64,000 bases of DNA, from the NCBI RefSeq assembly GCF_030161235.1, contig NZ_BSPW01000024.1, positions 124,001 to 188,000 of the forward strand. Direction: 5' to 3'. Both the position numbers and the translations under genes were made by a program. Shown here in pieces: positions 1 to 7,796 of the stretch; positions within the stretch are counted from its first letter, which is position 1; every line of letters begins with the position of its first letter. The DNA comes from Vibrio zhanjiangensis (GTDB lineage: Bacteria; Pseudomonadota; Gammaproteobacteria; Enterobacterales; Vibrionaceae). The notes beneath the pieces are model-generated. The model made no database searches. It saw nothing but the letters and a program-made list of their open reading frames with translations, and was not told the origin of the DNA.

Positions 1-627
1 GTCAAACAGAGCACTTCCGCCAAGTTGGAAAAAAATTATTGGAATGATGACTACCGCTGCAAAGATCATCGCAATCACTTGACCAAAGTCAGTGGTCACC
101 GATGACCGAAAACCAGACCAAATGGTATAGCTAAGAACACCAACACCCGCGATCGTAACGCCATGGACAAAGCTAAGTGGCGACAAAATTTCCAGTAATG
201 CTCCAGCTGCAGTAAAATTGACGGTCAAGCTGATAAGGCTTCCCACAATATTGGAGCCTGCCATGATCATTTGGCTAGAGCTACCATGCCGTGCGTGCAT
301 GATCTCAGCAAGCGTGTGTGCTTTGGGCGCAATTTTTCTAAATCTTTTTCCGAATGGGTAGATAAAGAAAATCATCAAAGCGCCCCAGAATCCATAGTGT
401 AGGGCTCCCGATAGGCCATATTTATATCCAGATGTAGCCGCAGCATAGAATGAAGCAGCCCATATCCATGTAGCTGTCATACTGGCAGCCGCCATACCAA
501 ACCCTATCGAGTTATTGGAAACCATGTAACCGTCAACATTTTCTTCTTTTCTTGCTAGTGTGAGTGATACTAAAAAAGTGAGGCCATAAAAGCACAGCAG
601 CAGAATTAATGCTGTCTGAGTAGACAT
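1..627 (-). CDS. Sodium:solute symporter family protein (partial, C-terminus off the window)
   Basis: An open frame runs from an ATG at 625-627 to the left edge without a stop, giving 209 N-terminal residues. The protein starts MSTQTALILLLCFYG and shows successive hydrophobic helices (about residues 4-22, 45-65, 75-95, 125-150, 158-175, 185-205). Between helices it has the SSS-type motif GYMVSNNSIGFGMAAASMTATW and a basic segment PFGKRFRKIAPKAHTLAEIM, typical of the SSS family (nearest in feel to the urea/Dur3-like or choline-like branch). Such proteins import a small solute with Na+ across the inner membrane. The substrate cannot be read from this part. It lies 87 bp downstream of the alcohol dehydrogenase on the same strand, so the two may be co-transcribed and share a substrate pathway; that is inference. 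Confidence 0.82.
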   Translation of the reverse strand, partial: MSTQTALILLLCFYGLTFLVSLTLARKEENVDGYMVSNNSIGFGMAAASMTATWIWAASFYAAATSGYKYGLSGALHYGFWGALMIFFIYPFGKRFRKIAPKAHTLAEIMHARHGSSSQMIMAGSNIVGSLISLTVNFTAAGALLEILSPLSFVHGVTIAGVGVLSYTIWSGFRSSVTTDFGQVIAMIFAAVVIIPIIFFQLGGSALFD

Positions 628-714
628 CTGATACATCCATTATCCTTATCTCTGTGGAGAAATTTCAAATTCGAAAGGTGAACTCTAGAAGGGTATCTTG
701 AGCTCACGATGCTT

Positions 715-1755
715 TTAGCTGTTAGTGATCATTACTTTTAAAGCGTTGTGTTTTTCTGCATTGATAAAGGTGTCATAGGCCTTGTCAGTTTCACTAAGAG
801 AGAAATGGTGCGTACAAAGTTTTTCTGGATGTAGGTGCCCAGCGCGAATTTGCTTAATAAGGGCGGGGGTTGTGTAGGTGTGCACAAGTCCGGCAGTCAT
901 GGTGAAATTGCGCTTCCACATATCTTCAAGGTTAATTGTGGCCGATTTTCCATGAACACCAAGCACGGCAATGTTACCGCCAGGGCGCACTAGCTTTTGT
1001 GACATATCCCAGCCTGCGGGGATTCCTATTGCCTCGATAACCACATCGACTCCTACATTATCGGTAATATCGAGAATTTGTTGAACAGCAGTATTTTCAG
1101 TGTTATTGATTGTATGAGTAGCGCCCAATTTCTTTGCTACTTCCAAGCGATGAGCATTATTATCGATGGCATATATCTTACTAGGGGTAAAAAACTTAGC
1201 TGTCATTAATGCTGCCAAACCTACTGGTCCGCAGCCTATTATGGCGATTGAATCAGCAGGCTTTAATTTTCCATCCAAGACGCCAACCTCATAGCCAGTT
1301 GGGAAAATATCGCTTAGAAATACTAATGACTCTGAGTCTATATCTTCTGGAGCATGGAATAAGCTATTATCCCCATGCGGAATTCTTACATATTCGGCTT
1401 GGCATCCGTCAATTTCATTTCCTAATATCCATCCCCCATTTAAACATTGACCAAATAGAGACTTTTGGCACATTGAGCAGCTGCCACAGGAAGTAATACA
1501 AGATATGATAACTCGGTCGCCAGGTTTGAATTTGCTAATGCGATGACCACACTCTTCCACGATTCCTACGCCTTCATGGCCAAGAATAGTATCACTTTTA
1601 AATGTCGAAACATTCCCTCTTAATATATGAAGGTCCGTACCACAAATAGTCGTTTTTTCAATTTTAACAATAATATCATTGTCATCAATTAAAGTGGGTT
1701 TAGGTCTTTCTTGAAGAGAGTGATTGCCTTGAGCATCCATTACGTAAGCTTTCAT
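715..1755 (-). CDS. Zinc-dependent alcohol dehydrogenase (MDR superfamily)
   Basis: 346 residues, normal for medium-chain NAD(P)-dependent dehydrogenases. Catalytic zinc residues are visible: Cys38 in ICGTDLH and His60-Glu61 in LGHEGVG. The structural-zinc loop has four cysteines at 90, 93, 96 and 104. The Rossmann motif GCGPVG lies at 174-179, followed by AIDNNAHRLEVAKKLGA, in which the Asp after strand beta-2 favours NAD over NADP. The start ATG is preceded by AAGGTGA at good spacing. It should oxidise an alcohol or reduce an aldehyde in the cytosol; the actual substrate is not evident. It is the first gene of a likely two-gene unit with the symporter downstream. Confidence 0.88.
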   Translation of the reverse strand: MKAYVMDAQGNHSLQERPKPTLIDDNDIIVKIEKTTICGTDLHILRGNVSTFKSDTILGHEGVGIVEECGHRISKFKPGDRVIISCITSCGSCSMCQKSLFGQCLNGGWILGNEIDGCQAEYVRIPHGDNSLFHAPEDIDSESLVFLSDIFPTGYEVGVLDGKLKPADSIAIIGCGPVGLAALMTAKFFTPSKIYAIDNNAHRLEVAKKLGATHTINNTENTAVQQILDITDNVGVDVVIEAIGIPAGWDMSQKLVRPGGNIAVLGVHGKSATINLEDMWKRNFTMTAGLVHTYTTPALIKQIRAGHLHPEKLCTHHFSLSETDKAYDTFINAEKHNALKVMITNS

Positions 1756-2236
1756 TTTACTTCACCTTTTCTATAATGAAATCTACCAATTTTTTAGCCG
1801 ATATAGTCTTAATGATAATTTTAAAGTAATATGATAAATACATTTGCATCTATAATTACAACTATTATTTAAAGGCATTAATCTAGTTGTGTTTTATCAA
1901 GTTATCACACAGGAAAAACAAAAGTAAACGTTTGCATGTGAATTATTTTATTTAAATTTTAATTTTGTTTTTTATTAACCTTAATAATAAATTTAATTAG
2001 GTTTAAATGTTATTCTGATCAAATAATTTAATTTGTAATATGATTATTGTCATTATCTATAGAGAGAAATTTTCTAACAGTAAAACAATCCCATTAGTAA
2101 CACTTATGATATTAATGATGTTGTTTTTTTAATTTAGGTTGAATTTTTTACTTACTAACTTAATAAAGTTATCCAGCACCCAATATTATTTCTATACTTT
2201 CTGTTGTTGACATGACGCCGATGAGAGAGAAAAACG
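1756..2236. other. AT-rich divergent intergenic region (481 bp)
   Basis: The stretch separates the divergent alcohol dehydrogenase and the Stv-like gene. It is conspicuously AT-rich, especially about 1910-2040, with many T/A runs. It must hold both promoters, but I could not assign a convincing -35/-10 pair. A GAGAGAGAAA ribosome-binding stretch precedes the start at 2237. No open frame with coding character was seen here. Confidence 0.5.
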
Positions 2237-3163
2237 ATGTTCACTAAGAAACTAGTATTGAAGACCATTGACGATTGTATTCTTGGTACCACAAGCAGCC
2301 GAAAAAAAACGGTCGGGCTGCCTAAGCTTCGCAGTGATGTAGTAAAACTTACTGATTTAAAAAAGATTAAAGATCTTTTGGTCGAAGCAATCAATGAGAA
2401 AGCCCCAACAGATTTGAAGCCGCTAGACACAGCGTGTAAATATTGGGTAAACCGTCATTCTTCCTACACATTTAGAGTGTTTGGTAAAGAAACCAAAACC
2501 AGAAAAGCGCTTCAGTCTTTAGTGGATGAATATGGCGTATATTTTAATAGTGATCTTGGCAATTCAAAGGTCTATGAGAAGGCTTTACCTCCGACTAAGC
2601 CGCTGATGTTAGGTAATACCAGTAAGGTAAGTAAAACAACCGTCACCCAAATGAAACAAGCATCTCGGCGTGGGGACAAGCAAATCGTATTTTTGGGTCA
2701 TGGTGAAACAACGCTTAACACACATATTCAAATCCCCAAGGGTACGAGTGTCCATTTTTATACTTATGACCAAGCGTTTTTGCGAGACGTTGACGTCCGA
2801 GCGATTGCTTGTCCGGAAGTTTGGGGTAGACACCAAGTCCCTACTGTTCGTGAAGTGGCTGGCCCCGGTTCAACAATCAGGGAGCATTACATTGGTGAAC
2901 TTGATCATCAAGGTTTGGGAGGACATATAGATAATCCGGCCTTTTTGGGTGGGGTAATGTTTACTGGAGTTCGCTCTCTCTCCTCGCTCTTAGTTCCCAA
3001 TATGGGTGTTGTGCATTTTGCGGCTTGTCGTGCCCATCCAACCGATGACATGATTGCGTTCAATAAAGGTGGTGGTGTAAATGCGAATAGTATAGAACCA
3101 TTGCAACGAAGTGATTCTGTGATTGAAAACTTAATGAAACTTGGCGGATCACCAGATCACTAA
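2237..3163 (+). CDS. Stv-like (putative adhesin Stv domain) protein, possible His/Cys dyad
   Basis: 308 residues, no signal peptide and no membrane segment. The C-terminal half (about 147-268) matches my memory of the 'putative adhesin Stv' domain: QIVFLGHGE (His155), then IPKGTSVHFYTYDQAFL, a V.EVAGPGSTI..HYIGELD stretch, and VVHFAACRA (Cys264). The His-Gly and Ala-Cys-Arg motifs at the ends of predicted beta strands also resemble the catalytic dyad layout of clan CD cysteine peptidases; that resemblance is inference only. The N-terminal 120 residues are Lys-rich and not recognised. The gene stands alone, with a long AT-rich upstream region and a convergent neighbour. A toxin, effector or surface role is possible; no function is proven by sequence. 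Confidence 0.6.
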   Translation: MFTKKLVLKTIDDCILGTTSSRKKTVGLPKLRSDVVKLTDLKKIKDLLVEAINEKAPTDLKPLDTACKYWVNRHSSYTFRVFGKETKTRKALQSLVDEYGVYFNSDLGNSKVYEKALPPTKPLMLGNTSKVSKTTVTQMKQASRRGDKQIVFLGHGETTLNTHIQIPKGTSVHFYTYDQAFLRDVDVRAIACPEVWGRHQVPTVREVAGPGSTIREHYIGELDHQGLGGHIDNPAFLGGVMFTGVRSLSSLLVPNMGVVHFAACRAHPTDDMIAFNKGGGVNANSIEPLQRSDSVIENLMKLGGSPDH

Positions 3164-3172
3164 TATTAAAAC

Positions 3173-3191
3173 AGAGCGCCTTGTGCGCTCT
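3173..3191 (-). terminator. Intrinsic terminator of the 3199 gene
   Basis: A perfect 7-bp stem (AGAGCGC / GCGCTCT) with a 5-nt loop is followed, on the minus strand, by GTTTTAATATT. It lies just past the stop of the monooxygenase-like gene and probably also stops readthrough from the convergent Stv-like gene. Confidence 0.65.
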
Positions 3192-3198
3192 AGTTGAT

Positions 3199-3483
3199 TC
3201 ATAGTTGTTCATAGAAGGTAATGATAGGATCTTTAACCAACAAGCTTTCTAGGCTATCTATCAGATTTAAATAATGTGGTTCATTACAATGCGATTCAAA
3301 CGCAGCTTGATTGATGAACTGCTCTTGAAATTGAAAAATTAGTGGGTTGTTTGAGTCTCTTAGTAAGGTATAGCGCACACAGCCCGCTTCTTTTTGAGTT
3401 GGTTTTATCATACTGAGCAAAAGTTCTTTAAGTGTGTTTTCTTTGCTAGGTTTTGCCTCGAAAGTGGCAGTTAAATGAATCAT
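3199..3483 (-). CDS. Antibiotic biosynthesis monooxygenase (ABM) domain protein, YgiN-like
   Basis: 94 residues, a single ABM/ferredoxin-like domain. It opens MIHLTATFEAKPSKENTL, contains KEAGCVRYTLLRDSN and F.FQEQFINQAAFESHC, and ends in a short C-terminal strand, all as in YgiN-type quinol monooxygenases and related small dimeric oxygenases. The family acts on quinols or aromatic polyketides without cofactor; the substrate here is unknown. Its start is 13 bp beyond the stop of the upstream glyoxalase-fold gene, so the two form an operon. Confidence 0.8.
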   Translation of the reverse strand: MIHLTATFEAKPSKENTLKELLLSMIKPTQKEAGCVRYTLLRDSNNPLIFQFQEQFINQAAFESHCNEPHYLNLIDSLESLLVKDPIITFYEQL

Positions 3484-3496
3484 TCTAGGAGCCTAT

Positions 3497-3892
3497 CTAG
3501 TTGTATCTTCCGTTACGTTGTAGAAATTCGATCTTGTATCCATCAGGATCGACAATAAAAAATAATGTGGCTAGTAGCCTGTCTTGGTATCGAATAGTTT
3601 TTATGTCACTAGGTGGAATGTCTAACTCTTTGAGTGTTTTATGTGTGTGATGGATACAATCGACTGTAACGGCGACGTGCCCGTAGCCAGAGCCATGAGT
3701 ATAAGCTGTATCTTCGTTATGATTGTGGGTTAGCTCAAGCTCGAAGTCAGTTTCTTGGTTTGCTAAATAGGTCAAAGTATAGTCTTTGAATACAAATTGC
3801 TCTTTGATGTTTAATCCAAGTGCTTTGCGATAAAACTCAATAGACATACTAAGATCATGTACTCTTATCATGGTATGGACAAGCTTGGTCAT
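3497..3892 (-). CDS. VOC family protein, glyoxalase I-like metalloenzyme
   Basis: 131 residues, close to the 135 of glyoxalase I. It starts MTKLVHTMIRVHDL and has the paired beta-alpha-beta-beta-beta modules of the vicinal oxygen chelate fold. All four positions that bind Ni in GloA are occupied: His6, Glu53 (ELELTHN), His72 (YGHVAV) and Glu122 (YKIEFLQ). A lactoylglutathione lyase activity on methylglyoxal hemithioacetal is therefore plausible. However, vibrios usually carry another gloA, and this copy lies beside an ABM gene in an accessory region, so a different substrate is possible. A purine-rich ribosome-binding site precedes the ATG. Confidence 0.8.
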   Translation of the reverse strand: MTKLVHTMIRVHDLSMSIEFYRKALGLNIKEQFVFKDYTLTYLANQETDFELELTHNHNEDTAYTHGSGYGHVAVTVDCIHHTHKTLKELDIPPSDIKTIRYQDRLLATLFFIVDPDGYKIEFLQRNGRYN

Positions 3893-3971
3893 ATCGTCCT
3901 CCTTATCGTAAATTGGGCTTTAGAATAAGGAAGTTTGTTTAAGTTGTGGTAGTACCTGAGTACGACATCAA

Positions 3972-4283
3972 CTAATGTGGGTGGGGTGTTTGAAGCTGTT
4001 GCTGTATTTTACTCAAAACGTTTTCTGGATGGCGAAGATAAATTAAGCATGCACAGCGTAGTAAAGACGTAAAATTTTTAATCTCAGGGTTATATACTAT
4101 AGCTTCTGAGTAAATCGCGCTGATAAATTTAGGTAGTGTCATATTTTGCTGCCGAGCAATTTCTTCTAGGATTCCCCAGAAACTGGCTTCTAGCTTAATG
4201 CTGGTGGCATGGCCATCAATGCGAATTGAGCGTGCAATGATTCGGTAATTTTGTTGCGGTTGGTTGGCGAAAATTTCACACAT
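3972..4283 (-). CDS. Ribbon-helix-helix domain protein (RHH_4 family)
   Basis: 103 residues from the ATG at 4281-4283; a longer frame begins at a TTG at 4343 but adds no family-like sequence. The core RSIRIDGHATSIKLEASFWG with LEEIARQQNMTLPKFIS is the typical RHH_4 motif, a small DNA-binding fold that normally dimerises. The C-terminal half, with FTSLLRCACLIYLRH, is also usual for the family. Likely a local transcription regulator; target unknown. It sits alone, convergent to nothing, 80 bp downstream of the VOC gene on the same strand. Confidence 0.75.
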   Translation of the reverse strand: MCEIFANQPQQNYRIIARSIRIDGHATSIKLEASFWGILEEIARQQNMTLPKFISAIYSEAIVYNPEIKNFTSLLRCACLIYLRHPENVLSKIQQQLQTPHPH

Positions 4284-4356
4284 AGTTCTACGATTGATAT
4301 ATAAGGATATAGCCTTTCTAGCTTGACTACCAGCGAGTGTCAATTAAATGGGTTAA

Positions 4357-4380
4357 ATAAACGCCCTTCAGGGCGTTTAT
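4357..4380. terminator. Intrinsic terminator of the alkaline phosphatase gene
   Basis: A perfect 10-bp inverted repeat (ATAAACGCCC / GGGCGTTTAT) with a TTCA loop starts three bases past the phosphatase stop and runs into TTTA on the minus strand. The sequence is near symmetrical, so it could work in both directions. Confidence 0.8.
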
Positions 4381-4383
4381 TGG

Positions 4384-5961
4384 TTATCTCACTTGATTTT
4401 TGATGTATTCGCCCAGCTCTGAGTGATGCATAATTTTTGAGACAGGTATGATGACATCAGCGGGTCCCCAAGCAAATACATTCACTGGGGTATGAGTGTG
4501 TGTTCCAGTTCCCCACACGATGTTTTGGCTAGTCGCTTGTGCCCTAGCAAGAAGATTACCTCGGTCGTTGTATGGAAAAAAAGCATCAAAGTCGTTAATT
4601 GCTGGAATGTGTTCAGCTGATAAGTAAGAGTGGCCTGTTAAATGATAGGGATTGGGTTTACTGGCCAACACGCCTTTTGCTTGGCTTAAAGTGATGGGAA
4701 ACTCGGTATTTTCATTGACTATTGCGGCGAATTTTTCAGCGGTTTGCTGGTTTGCATTTAACTTCTCAAATTCACTGACCATGCTGTTGTAGCTTTGCTT
4801 CTGGCTATACAGTCGATCGAGTAAGGCAAATGAGCCAAAATTATAATTTGGGGCATAATTTCTAGTGGAGAATGCCTTTCCACTGCGTTGTTGCGGCTTT
4901 GGTAGATTTTGAGAAGAGTAGCTAAAGCCAAAAGATCCCGTTTCATGATCGGCCGTAACAATAATGATGGTGTCTTTCCGCTCTTTTGCCCACTGATAAA
5001 CAGCATCAATTGCCTCATCAAACTTGATCATTTCGTGCAGCATGGTGCCCGCATCGTTGCTGTGACCAGCAAAATCTATCTGTCCTCCTTCAACCATCAA
5101 AAAAAAGCCATCTTTATCATGAGACAGTAACTCAAGCGCTTTCACCGTCATTTCCTTCAAGCTAGGTTGAGTGCGAAGAGGATCATTTTTGCTATTACTA
5201 TGAGCAATACCATCATTCATATTTGCATATGAAAATAAGCCGAGAACTTTACCATTGGAAGCTTTATCCATCATAGTGCGGTTAAATGCCAGTTGGTAGC
5301 CAGCCTGCTGTGCTTCAGCTAACAAATTACGTTGATCTTCACGTTTGGACTTTATAGACAGGCTCTCTTGGGTTAAGGCTTTTAATTGGTGGTATACCTC
5401 ACCTTTTTCGTTAACTGATTTTGGTATCCAATGCCTAAGGCCGCCGGAAAACATCACGTCTGGTCCAGTTGCCAACATATCTGTGGCAATCTCGTTTTCT
5501 AAAGAACGATGTGCTTGGTGTGCAGCAAAAGACGCAGGAGTTGCGTGAGTCAAACGGGTATCTGATACTAAACCTGTGGCCTTGCCTAAGCTTTTGGCCT
5601 TTTCTAACACAGTTTGTATATGGTTACCTTGTGCGTCGATGCCAATCACTTCTGAACCAGTGGAAATTCCGGTAGAGAGCATAGTTGCGGAGCAGGCGGA
5701 ATCGACGACAATGGCATCGTCTGGATGAGTGAGCGATGAACCAATCACACCCGCTTGGGCGAGTTTAGATAGTGCAGTTGGCTGTCCTTTATATATTGAA
5801 TTTGGGGCTCTGTTTGCGTAAGTTTCAAGTAAACCGACTTGTTGTGGTCCCATACCATCGCCAATCATTAAAATAACGTTTTTTATTTCTGCTGAAAGTA
5901 CATTGAACGAAAGTGTTGCTGTCAATAGGGTCGTCAACATAGGGTTCGCTAGATGCTTCAT
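4384..5961 (-). CDS. Secreted alkaline phosphatase, Vibrio (VAP) type
   Basis: 525 residues with an N-terminal signal peptide (about 1-23, cleavage before AEIKNV), so periplasmic or exported. The mature part aligns throughout with the cold-active Vibrio alkaline phosphatase: Asp12 in LMIGDGMG, nucleophile Ser65 in VVDSACSAT, His116 in RLTHATPAS, Glu268 and Asp273 in VEGGQID, His277, ADHETGSFGFSYSS (Asp315/His316), and THTHTPVNVFAWG for the last zinc histidine (mature numbering). The large VAP insert loops are present. It releases phosphate from organic monoesters, and expression under phosphate limitation is expected, though I could not place a clear Pho box. Residue 274, a Trp beside the metal site in VAP, is Phe here. 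AAGGA precedes the ATG. Confidence 0.93.
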   Translation of the reverse strand: MKHLANPMLTTLLTATLSFNVLSAEIKNVILMIGDGMGPQQVGLLETYANRAPNSIYKGQPTALSKLAQAGVIGSSLTHPDDAIVVDSACSATMLSTGISTGSEVIGIDAQGNHIQTVLEKAKSLGKATGLVSDTRLTHATPASFAAHQAHRSLENEIATDMLATGPDVMFSGGLRHWIPKSVNEKGEVYHQLKALTQESLSIKSKREDQRNLLAEAQQAGYQLAFNRTMMDKASNGKVLGLFSYANMNDGIAHSNSKNDPLRTQPSLKEMTVKALELLSHDKDGFFLMVEGGQIDFAGHSNDAGTMLHEMIKFDEAIDAVYQWAKERKDTIIIVTADHETGSFGFSYSSQNLPKPQQRSGKAFSTRNYAPNYNFGSFALLDRLYSQKQSYNSMVSEFEKLNANQQTAEKFAAIVNENTEFPITLSQAKGVLASKPNPYHLTGHSYLSAEHIPAINDFDAFFPYNDRGNLLARAQATSQNIVWGTGTHTHTPVNVFAWGPADVIIPVSKIMHHSELGEYIKNQVR

Positions 5962-6178
5962 TTAGTGGTCCTTATTAAACAATGTATCCTGAGTAAACCA
6001 CTGTTACATTTAACATTTTCATAGGCAATGAATTGAATTGGTCACCATTCTTTTAGATTTGCATTTGTGCGCTTTCTTATACATTAAGGGTGAATAAACA
6101 ATGCTTTTATCACGAGGAAATACGACTAAGTGCGTTGAAAGAAGGGAAACGATATTTCAGATTATAAAACAGACTCTG

Positions 6179-6203
6179 GCTCTGGTATCTGAGCTACCAG
6201 AGC
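6179..6203 (-). terminator. Possible terminator of the 6235 gene
   Basis: A 9-bp perfect stem (GCTCTGGTA / TACCAGAGC) with a 7-nt loop lies about 30 bp past the stop. On the minus strand a TTTTAT run follows only about 10 nt later, so it is not a textbook intrinsic terminator. Confidence 0.45.
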
Positions 6204-6234
6204 TGTCTTGCAGTAGATTGGCACACTGAGGTGG

Positions 6235-6591
6235 TTATATGAGTGCCAATAATATACCGCCAACAGTTGCCGCAGCGGAAAGATATTGCCCCGCCGAGTA
6301 AGCGCCATCTTGCTCTTTTTCTATCTCATCTGGCTTATCAATACCTAGTGCACCATGAGTGAATGATTCTACTTTGTCTCCAACCGTTTTTTCTGATTTT
6401 TCGGCAGATTTAGATTCCTTGTCTAACTCTTGTAACGCGGCAAGCAGAGCTTTACCTTCTTCTGAAAGAGTAACTTTATTTTGTTCCACCTTAAGCGCAG
6501 CTGGGTTTTTGCTCAACTCGCTTTGATTCGCTTGAGGCTTGACCTGCTGGGCAGGGGTCAGCTTGGCTGGCTCCATTCCTACTGGTGTCAT
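6235..6591 (-). CDS. Conserved-looking hypothetical protein, 118 aa
   Basis: Not assigned to a named family. The N-terminal third is Pro/Gln/Lys-rich and looks disordered. It is followed by a short helix KVTLSEEGKALLAALQELDK, a charged Lys/Glu/Ser linker, the motif ESFTHGALGIDKPDEI, and a C-terminal Ala/Gly-rich hydrophobic helix (about 98-118, YLSAAATVGGILLALI) that could insert in a membrane. The start is secure: AAGGAGAT sits just upstream of the ATG. It is isolated between intergenic regions of about 270 and 215 bp, so probably monocistronic. Confidence 0.7.
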   Translation of the reverse strand: MTPVGMEPAKLTPAQQVKPQANQSELSKNPAALKVEQNKVTLSEEGKALLAALQELDKESKSAEKSEKTVGDKVESFTHGALGIDKPDEIEKEQDGAYSAGQYLSAAATVGGILLALI

Positions 6592-6806
6592 AGCGATCTC
6601 CTTACATCATCCTCATGACTGTATCGGCCACGAAGAAGAAAACTTGTGCAAAAAATACAGTATTTGTGTGAAATTCCATCTAGCACAAAGTGTGCCTAAA
6701 GTAGGGTAGGTCCGATAGAAGAGAATAAAAATGACGGCTATAGAGTGTAGACCTCAGTGACAAGGAGATGGGGTATGGGGTCTACATCTATCTAGGATAA
6801 TTCTTG

Positions 6807-7730
6807 TTACAAACAAGTTAGGTCGTCATTTCTCTTGCTTAATTGTTGATATTCTTTCAGCCTGTTTTCTTCCTTCACATACCGAGTAGGGGGAGAGAGC
6901 ACCTTAAGTTGGTAATCTTGGCTATTGGACATGATTTCACCATTAGGTGTCACCACAACAACATTTAACCTGGGTTGTCTTGTTAAAATGGATGACTTGA
7001 TACCCAGACCTTGTTCTACATGAAATGTTCCAGCAATATGTACAACCTGTGTTTTAGGGTGTGTCTCTAGGTATTGCGTAATACTTTCCGCCATAGTTTC
7101 ATCCCAAGTCACTTGAGCCGCATAGTATCGCTCAGCCTGTTCACTGGCACCATGGTGCATTGAAGCCATGAACTTTTCTTTGTAGGGGCTTGCTTGTGTA
7201 TTCACTTTAGTGGCTACCATAGCACGTTGGTTTGGACTCAGTTTGTCTAGATAGTCGATGCCTTGCCGACCTATGCAGCGAACAATGTGTTTGGGAGCGT
7301 TGGCCGCGATAATATCCAGCTGATGAGCTTTGGCAAATTCAACTAGAGGGCGGTAATCACTTTCATAGTTTGGCCAAGCATCCGCTTCTTTTATAAGAGT
7401 TTGTTCACCAATCTCGCCATCTAAATATTGATCAAGGTGTGATTGAGTATTGCGCGAAAACTGCTCCATCGACAACGCAATTTTTCGGTTTTTATATAGT
7501 GATTTAAGCAAATCGGTTTGAAAATGATGGATGCCAGCATGTGTGTGCCACTCTCCGACAAGAATAACATCTGCGTCGATGAGTTCTTGAGGCAAGTTGG
7601 TGAGAGAAACCAATGCAGCATTGGGTGAGAAAAGTTGATAATCGTAGAAGGTTTGAGCTTCTTTCTGAGCAGATGTTGAGCAAGCAACTAGGCTCCAGCA
7701 AGCCAAAAGCAACGTAATATGTTGGTACAT
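6807..7730 (-). CDS. ChaN-family lipoprotein (haem-binding/Tiki-like domain)
   Basis: 307 residues from the ATG at 7728-7730; the longer frame from a TTG would hide the signal peptide. The N-terminus is a lipoprotein signal with lipobox LVAC (Cys17). The domain shows DVILVGEWHTHAGIHHFQ, IALSMEQF, IIAANAPK and VVHIAGTFHVEQGLGI, the conserved stations of the ChaN/DUF399 fold, which is related to Tiki/TraB-type hydrolases. ChaN from Campylobacter binds haem and has been proposed to act in iron uptake; no haem transporter is near here, so that role is inference. The start lies 66 bp downstream of the end of rlmA on the same strand, so they are likely co-transcribed. Confidence 0.85.
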   Translation of the reverse strand: MYQHITLLLACWSLVACSTSAQKEAQTFYDYQLFSPNAALVSLTNLPQELIDADVILVGEWHTHAGIHHFQTDLLKSLYKNRKIALSMEQFSRNTQSHLDQYLDGEIGEQTLIKEADAWPNYESDYRPLVEFAKAHQLDIIAANAPKHIVRCIGRQGIDYLDKLSPNQRAMVATKVNTQASPYKEKFMASMHHGASEQAERYYAAQVTWDETMAESITQYLETHPKTQVVHIAGTFHVEQGLGIKSSILTRQPRLNVVVVTPNGEIMSNSQDYQLKVLSPPTRYVKEENRLKEYQQLSKRNDDLTCL

Positions 7731-7796
7731 AGGTATTTTTAAGAGCAGGAGTAAGAGCTCAATGATATTACAGGTCTTTACCCCTCTCAATATAAA

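Noticed and set aside
6768-6800. Ten-codon plus-strand mini-frame after AAGGAG, inside a hairpin (6746-6753 with 6779-6786)
   Set aside because: The Shine-Dalgarno abuts the ATG without spacing, no downstream gene is on that strand, and a leader-peptide role has nothing to regulate.
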